Source of the DNA: Cydia pomonella
Lineage: Eukaryota > Arthropoda > Insecta > Lepidoptera > Tortricidae
NCBI RefSeq assembly: GCF_033807575.1
Contig: NC_084707.1
Span: 12,758,550 to 12,822,549, forward strand
Direction of reading: 5' to 3'
Length of the DNA stretch: 64,000 bases
Notes under the pieces: model-generated
The model's input: the letters and a program-made list of their open reading frames with translations, nothing else
Told to the model about the DNA's origin: nothing
Databases searched by the model: none
Made by a program: the position numbers and the translations under genes
Shown: one piece after another, positions 57,111 to 64,000 of the stretch
How positions within the stretch are numbered: the first letter of the stretch is position 1
Layout of the letters: each line of letters opens with the position of its first letter

Positions 57111-59154
57111 TAGGTGTATTTCTTGAGCCGCTATTTAGTTTAGAAGTTACAAGTAAAAAAATGTATTTGTAAAGTAACTGTGTAAAATATATTATATATT
57201 ATATTTATATTATATATTTTGGTAAAAATCAAGGAGTGGTAATAGTACATTATTGTAGAGGCCGGGAAAGGACAATTCGTAGATGAGTTTCGACTTTGTC
57301 GGACGTCGCGAAGCGGAATCCTGCTTTTCTCCAAACATGCGAAGAAATAAGGTAAAATAACCATATTTTAAGCATCAACCAGCACTCAAATCGAACCTTC
57401 ATATCAAAAACGTCAAATTCAATTTCCCTCTTTAATTATTTTTGAAAAGTTAAAGGCACAACTTATTCTGCCATTCAGCATTCGTTCATTCAATATAATA
57501 ATTGTGCAACATAAGCTGAATGTGCACGCATGAGATCCTTAAAAATATGAAAATTATAGTCTTTGATTTTATTAAGCAATATGCGCACGATCTTACACGA
57601 CGGTCTTACGAAATATGCTATTGTAGGAGTAAGGGTTCAATTACACCTTTTTAATTTTAGAGTGTAATATTAATTAATAATAATAATTGTAATTTTCATT
57701 TGGAATGTAATGTGTTTAAACTTTAAAAAATAGCATTTTTCTATATTGTCATGTACAAAAGGTTTCGTCGTAAGAAACATTCAATTAACGTTGATTATTG
57801 TTAGTGTCCCGAATAAGGGGCAAACAATAATGGACCTCAGTCCGAATAGGTGCCCTTTTTATACAATAAACCAACGAAATAATAGGAATAAGCAATTAAC
57901 AGAACCAAGGAAAAATATTATTATTGTATCACACTATTCCAATTATTACGAAATTCATCCTTCCAACGAAGTGAAGGTACGCCAACATACAATGAGTTAC
58001 ATTGTTTGGGCATCTCTCAAACAGCGTTCCATTAATAGAATAGGAAATATCCACACGGGAGAAAATAAAATGTGGCTGAGAGATTTCTTAGTAAGTAAGC
58101 GGTCATTTGTAAGCAGCCGAGAAAAATGCTCACTCGTCCAGAAAAAATAATCGAGAACGGTTAGTGACGTACCTTCCTTTTGCGAATTTTTCACCCTTAT
58201 TTACGACGTTTCTCGAAACACTGTAAACACCGGTATTTCCGAACAATTGATTACACAAGAGCGATCGCCTATTCAAAATAGGGTGAAAATGGCGAATCGT
58301 GTATTCGTACTTATGTACGTATATTTTGAAGTAAGTAAGCCATCATCTCCTATAACCTATTGAATTAGCCTGAAGATTTCACCTAGGATCTTTACAACGA
58401 CCGGTCATTCTGCGGGTGTCAGTTCATGTATTATGGTTCATAATTCCGTGCAGATTTTTTGGTATCCTATAAATCTGCTCCAGCGGCCAGCGGCTTTTCG
58501 AGAAGGTTTACGTGATGCAATCACTATAACCAAAACTAAATTTAAGTCAAATAACACCGGTTCTGGCAACGACCGACTTATTTACGACCAGAGACGAAAG
58601 CGGTGGCCGCAGATTACTATGCGTAACAAAATGTTGGGACGCGGAAAACTACTTTGTGAAACAAACTTTTTAGTACAATAAGATGTAGAACCTTGTCATA
58701 AAACTTTCCAAGTTTCCGGAATATTCACCAAAATGAAGTGATGCTGCTCTCCATTGGCACTTTATAATATATTCCACAATAGTTTTCTTTCTTCCTGTTT
58801 GCAGTTACTTGAGAAAAGTTTCACAACGTGATCTCTCGCAGGAAATTAGATTTATCCAGCTCAACATGGACGATTCTCAGAAAGAAAGAAGCGAAGTCCT
58901 CTCGTCGATTGTTCGGTCGCATCTTGGGAGTTTCGATTAACATACGATGGTTTGCATACTCCGTTGAGATTTTTGGTGATTCGAGATTTCCTTTTCTTTT
59001 GTATTTTTGTTAAAGTGAAATGTTTAAAGTTATGGTTTTACTTAAGTGTCTTTCTCAATATATCTATTATTATTAGGTACAGATACTTTCGGGTAGTCTT
59101 ATTGAATTAGGTATGGAATTTTATAACTTTTGTATTAATTAGGTATGTATTTCA

Positions 59155-59275
59155 CTTAATCAACGAACGCCCTCCAAACCTTTAAGAAAAGAGCGTACTC
59201 CCATATTAAAGGCCGGCAACGCACTTACAACCTTTTTGGTGTTGCGCGGGTGTCTATATACGACGGTAATCGCTT
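59155..59275 (+). repeat. LINE/SINE 3' fragment
   Basis: AAAGGCCGGCAACGCACTTA followed by GTGTTGCG and GACGGTAATCGCTTAC is a common lepidopteran retroelement tail. Confidence 0.55.
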
Positions 59276-59284
59276 ACTATAACA

Positions 59285-59412
59285 ACAAATACTAAAAAAC
59301 AGAATGAAATAAAGATTTAACGGGGCTTCCATACAACAAACGTTATTTTTTTGCCGTTTTTATAGATAATGGTACGGAACCCTTCGTGCGCGAGTCCGAC
59401 TCGCACTTGATC
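59285..59412 (-). repeat. GGTTCCGTACCC-family repeat, fragment
   Basis: Half copy ending GGTACGGAACCCTTCGTGCG and GAGTCCGACTCGCACTTG. Confidence 0.7.
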
Positions 59413-59477
59413 AGCTTTTTTGTAATATGTTTATGTATAAATACATACTATACGAGTATACCTATATCCTTCACCGG

Positions 59478-59998
59478 AAACCTAGGAAATGTATACAATT
59501 CCGAAGCTATTTAGGAAATGTATAAAATATTGTTTGAAAGATTTTTTAATACACTCATATCTAGAAATTGTATGAAATTTCGATATTGTACTAGGAAATG
59601 TGTAAAACTAATGCTTTCTGTGAATAATATAAATAGAACACGTTAGTAAACTGAGCAGCAAGCAGGTTAGGTTAGGTTAGAACTGCGATCCCCACGAATA
59701 CGAATTGTTGCCAGAATAGTAGGTTAGGTTAGAACTATTATTGTATTATCTTATCGGGTCAGAGGTGTAGGGTTAGAGCCGGAGTAGCTTTATTTGACGT
59801 TCATAAGCGCATTGTAATATGCCTACTTGGAAAATTTACTATTTTTATCTTTAATTGCGATCCCCACAAACATACATTTCCGATTGCTATTTAGAAAATG
59901 TATAGATTTCCTAGGAAATTTGCCTAATATAAATTATTTCACGGATTTCCGGGCGATTTCAGGAATTATATACCTTTCCTAGGAATTGTATACATACA
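59478..59998. repeat. Region with repeated CTAGGAAATGTATA motifs and short TTAGG runs
   Basis: TAGGAAATGTATA or close variants occur about seven times in both orientations. (GGTTA)n runs lie at 59664-59680 (three units) and 59720-59732 (two units). Confidence 0.55.
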
Positions 59999-60403
59999 TT
60001 TTCATTAACATATACTAATATTAAGTAGAAATAGAGGTAGAGATTACCATGGCGTCAATACCCACTAAATGTTAGAATAAAAACCCCAGCGTTTCCGGTA
60101 CTGGAGACTCAGAAGCACATGTTATTTTCAAGACCTACCTTCATACATTTGAAGTATTTAAACGTAGCGAAAAGAAAAGAATATACGGCGAAAGTTATTA
60201 AAATTCCAATTATTTTCATGGTATAGACCACTTTGATATTCAGTTTAACTCGCAAAGAAGCTCGCTTTTTAACTGTCAGCATGAGTTCTAAAACAATTTG
60301 CCGAGACTCAAATTGAGGTTATTGTTTGATATCTTCCACTCGTGAATACTTAATTGGACTTGAATAAGGTTGACGCCGTACGGCTTATTTCGCCTCAATT
60401 TTA

Positions 60404-60540
60404 TTACCCAAAGGTTGTCTGGAAGAGGTCGCTCTTTAGTAATAAGTCCGCGTGTTATCTACCTCTACATTTAATCAGTTGTTTCTTTTCTTTTGTATCT
60501 TTTTACTGAGGTATGCCAAAAATTAATATTCTATCTATCT
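60404..60540 (+). repeat. LINE/SINE 3' tail
   Basis: AAAGGTTGTCTGGAAGAGGT through an A/T-rich end, same family as 8491-8643 in the other orientation. Confidence 0.6.
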
Positions 60541-61224
60541 ATGTTATTGATGATTTTAGTCATAAAATCACATATTTTATTTTACCTTATGGCTTGATTT
60601 TTCTTTGGCCTTGGACCATAGTCATTTGGATAAGTCTCCCTAACTTTAACTAATGGAGGCAGACAGGTAAAAATAATACGAAAACGAAGAAACATCCAGT
60701 CAGAGCAAAAATATTTTTTGCAACCCTTGTTGATTTGAAATAGAATTTCCTATGTAATAAAATAACCGTACCGTATATATACTGGAATTCAAACAATTAC
60801 CATATTCGAAGAATATAATTTGAAATAAAAGGGGAAAGGGTGTGTCTTGTAAATTTATATTAAAAGGCATCTCTCGTTAGTCGAGTAAGTACTGGATATT
60901 CGTATTCGCCCTCTTCAACAAAATGGTCTTTATGGGCAGTGTGAGCGAGTGTGCGTGTGCGGGCACACAGATTAATCGATGTGGGTAAAGTTTGCCTGCG
61001 GTCCTGGCTCGTTTCTCGTCAAAATAACCGTACTTATATGTTGGAAACGCTAAATGATAGCGCATACACTTGCATTCGTATTTCGACGATCATATTTGAG
61101 TCTTTTAATGCTTAAAATGACGCTGATAGCTATTGGTAACATAAGTATAAGGTTAATAAAACAAATTTGATAAATTAAAGTTATTTGACAACAATATAAA
61201 GGCCAGGATAACCACGGCGTGGGT

Positions 61225-61395
61225 GTCCCGTGGGTCAAATCGAGTATCCGGCAGACCTCGTCGGCTATGGCGAGATAAATTGGACTGCTTTTTCAGACTG
61301 GCCAGATGTAGCTCAAACCTGGGACGAGTAACAGGATGTGAGAGAAGAAGAAGGGTGAGGCCCTTTGCCCAACAGTGGGATACAATAGGCTCGTA
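61225..61395 (+). pseudogene. RTE-like LINE C-terminal fragment
   Basis: The plus strand encodes GRPRRLWRDKLD, then after decay RPFAQQWDTIG, with the terminal phrase CCCAACAGTGGGATAC. It matches the fragment at 8420-8840 and the SINE tail at 54702. Confidence 0.72.
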
Positions 61396-63117
61396 ACAAT
61401 AACGTGTTTTCGGGGTTGTAGGAATACACATAATGCCTTATTACTTATTTACAGAGTAGGTATTTAGACATATACTATACCCGTGCAATGCATATTTCTT
61501 CAGATGAATATACTAGAATCTAGGATAGGGACATAAATTTGCATCTTTACAATATGAGAGCTTCATGTTTATATTATAACCTAATATTAACTAGGTACCT
61601 ATATCGTTTTTTTTTATACTAATATTTATATTAAGTTTATGCGGACCTTTTGTGGTAAACTTACTTTTATATCAGCTTAACAAGCAAAACAAATAAAAAT
61701 TGTTTTAACTTGGTCTTAAAAGATAAAAATATAAAAATACCTAATATAATTCGACCACAAGACGCGTAAGTAATAATCGTGTGGAAAAACTGTTTTTCCT
61801 CGTACTCTTCTTGCACGAGAATGCGTCAAATTAAATGAGTTTTCGAATGTAGGACGTAGGTACCATATGCTATTGCCTACGTAGCATTATAAGTCCATTG
61901 TGTTCATTGCAGGGCAAAGATTCCGCCTGTTTCTCCAATTCTCCATTCGTCCCGTTTGATAATTTGATATTACTCACAGTGCATCTTGCTCGTGCTTTGT
62001 TGTGCACATAAAGTATTGTCAGTAATGTTAAACCAGGATCGAATGGGATTCCTTTTCTAGTCTCTCAAAAAGAAGTCCTTGTCATGTGATCTGCCGGTTC
62101 TTTACATTCAGTCTCGAGTGCTCCAATACTTGGTGATCTTTTTCTGCTAGTCATCTTTAATGCGCCAGACAGACCAGCCTAGTTTCACCTCAAAAAACAA
62201 TCACTTCGAAAAATAATATTTTAAATACAAATAATACTAAGTCACGCTCCGATATTATAAACCTTGTCCTTCTTCCACCTACAAATTGTTCTGAAAGTCG
62301 CCGTCAAAAGACAACTCGTCCCTTGGGAAAAACAACAGCAGTCGGGGTTGAGGCTCGAGTCAATTTCCGACGAGACTCGGCGGGTTTAAATGTATCGTAG
62401 CTAAAGTCGATTAAAAAAATAATTTACAAATTAAAACTGATTGTTTGGTGTTTTTTAGTTCGAAATATCTTCTATGCATAAGTAGGTTAGTTAAAAATTA
62501 TCCCATTAACAGGTGCTTCGATATTATATCCCATTTGTCACCAACTTCTGAGTACGAGAGCTAATATGAGAATACCCCATCGTCGTCACTGGGACAAAAG
62601 GGAATAGGTTCACTCCAATCGTCCCTGCTTGAATTAATTTTATAAAAATTTGATAATGCCTCAATATGTCTTGAATAGTTTATTTTATTTATTTAAAAAC
62701 ACCGAAACAAAATGAGGCTAAGATGAGTGTTGTTACAACATCTAAAGGATACTCAAAGAAACGGCCATAAAGCTAACTTACGATTTTCATACAGCCTTGG
62801 CCTGTAAGATCTGGAAGAAATTGATTATGAACTTATATTTTATAAATATATATCACCGTAAAACAGAAAAAAATAAATATTAACAGTCTATTCTATCTGT
62901 CTATCACAACAATTTTTATTGTAAATGGTATCCACGAATTTATTGTCGATACACACCCGGTTTCACGTCACTTTTCTGTTTGATTCAGTTAAGATTTCAA
63001 TGTTTACCATAATCACAACCACCACCAACCATACCGTAATTGTTTGTCAATTGTTTTATAACATACAACTATTACATACCCATATAATCAAACAACCGAG
63101 ACAGGTAAATATCAAAT
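61396..63117. other. Intergenic, nothing recognised
   Basis: No coding pattern or element boundary seen. Confidence 0.5.
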
Positions 63118-63232
63118 GATGTTTCATACATACGTCCCACAAAACTTATTGGTACGAGCCGGGGTTTGAACCCGCGACCTCCGGATTGCAAGTCACACGC
63201 TCTTACCGCTAGGCCACCAGCGCTTTTAGAGA
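63118..63232 (-). repeat. tRNA-derived SINE fragment
   Basis: On the minus strand a tRNA-like head (GGTGGCCTAGCGGTAAGAGC, then GGTTCAAACCC) runs into TCGTACCAATAAGT and directly to GTGGGACGTATG. The middle of the body is missing compared with 54438-54723, so it is an internally deleted copy or a related family. Confidence 0.75.
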
Positions 63233-63689
63233 GAGAGAAGCGAATAAAAAAAATGCAGTTTAATTTATTTTTAAATATATTATAATGGCCCAACATAAGA
63301 TTTTAAAACCTCCAGGGCCCATTAATATATGGGTCGTTAATAGCTGCGATTGTTTTCTTACTTATACATAGAATACATTGTAAATAGAATAAAAATAGGT
63401 GTTTAATAAAGGTGTTTGTTGAATCAAATAAAACTAAGAAAATGAGGAGCAATGTAAAAACAGGTGTTTAAATCAAATGGAAGGCACTCCTAAATGTCTG
63501 TACGGGATTTGTAACAAAATGAGTAGTATATTATTCTACTTATATACATACCTACAATGTAATATTATTATTCAGACATTGAATTTATAGCGTAGAACTA
63601 TGAATGCCCAAATGTTGTAAAATTTGTTATTTAACGAGCTCGCGTTTTTAAAGCAAACATAAGCAGTAAGGCGAATCTAAAACACATAT

Positions 63690-63761
63690 TTTAAAAAGTA
63701 AGTATTTTATTTATTTAGAAAATAAATCATTTCTAAATAAATAAAATACTTACTTTTTAAA
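63690..63761. repeat. Perfect 32-bp hairpin, 8-base loop
   Basis: Arms 63690-63721 and 63730-63761 are exactly complementary (outer end TTTAAAAAGTAAGTATTTTA). Confidence 0.93.
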
Positions 63762-64000
63762 CTAAAATACCTACTTACGAAAAACAAATCTGAATTTTTC
63801 TTTGTATACAAATTGGGTAAAGAAATTTAATTTAAAGTTACAGAAACATTGAGAATAAAGGCAACCACAGAAATATCTCCAAAGTATTTATACGGCTCAA
63901 ACAATCAGTGCCCTTTTCACAAAGTTTGAACCCCCTATACAAAGAGGGGATTATTACAAGCTTATCATCACGTAATATAAATTGGAATGAGCAATAATCG

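Larger units (their letters stand above)
55793..59154. other. Intergenic with unassigned open frames
   Basis: Frames of 165 codons (56165-56662) and 134 codons (57746-58150) are the longest unassigned ones here. Neither shows a motif I recognise, and base composition is like the surroundings. Confidence 0.4.

Noticed and set aside
57746..58150. 134-codon plus-strand frame
   Set aside because: No motif, no splice context, composition like its surroundings.
59664..59732. Interstitial telomere (TTAGG)n
   Set aside because: Only three and two units; too short to call a telomeric insertion, so reported only as part of a motif cluster.
1..64000. CRISPR array, operon, ribosome binding sites, rRNA
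   Set aside because: None seen; intron structure and repeats show eukaryotic nuclear DNA.

Overview
This window looks like AT-rich nuclear DNA from an insect, most likely a moth or butterfly (Lepidoptera). The evidence is a split gene with consensus GT/AG introns of 0.2 to 5.7 kb, no operon-like packing, and a dense population of MITEs, tRNA-derived SINEs, RTE-like LINE ends and gypsy/mag-type LTR elements of the kinds usual in lepidopteran genomes. No bacterial features, CRISPR arrays or rRNA genes were seen. The species call is inference.

One cellular gene could be assembled. It lies on the minus strand from 42775 down to 19014, and nine coding exons join in frame into an 898-residue protein. 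It is a renal-type membrane dipeptidase (peptidase family M19) with an unusual layout: about 490 residues of mostly low-complexity sequence carrying a Cys cluster, then a single membrane segment (about 492-512), then a complete dipeptidase domain (about 530-890) with no GPI-type tail. The metal ligands and the four disulfide cysteines are kept. The two residues matching human DPEP1 His152 and Asp288 are replaced by Ser681 and Gly816, so it is probably a pseudoenzyme or has altered activity.

The second large coding unit is a young LTR retrotransposon, 47510-50181 on the plus strand. It has identical 123-bp LTRs, a tRNA-Ser-type primer site, a polypurine tract and a 5-bp target duplication. It keeps intact RNase H and integrase but has lost gag, most of protease and the reverse transcriptase core, so it is a deletion derivative.

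Layout: 1-17.8 kb is repeats only, including a 2.9-kb TA-flanked inverted-repeat element (3906-6840), a 0.9-kb foldback (9016-9903), a nested LINE and a mariner transposase fragment. 19.0-42.8 kb is the dipeptidase gene, whose introns hold at least ten MITEs and a second mariner-type transposase relic. 42.8-47.5 kb is upstream and repeat DNA. 47.5-50.2 kb is the LTR element. 50.2-64 kb is repeats, SINEs, LINE tails and short open frames with no recognisable product. Repeat boundaries were read by eye and are approximate except where a target duplication or inverted repeat fixes them.
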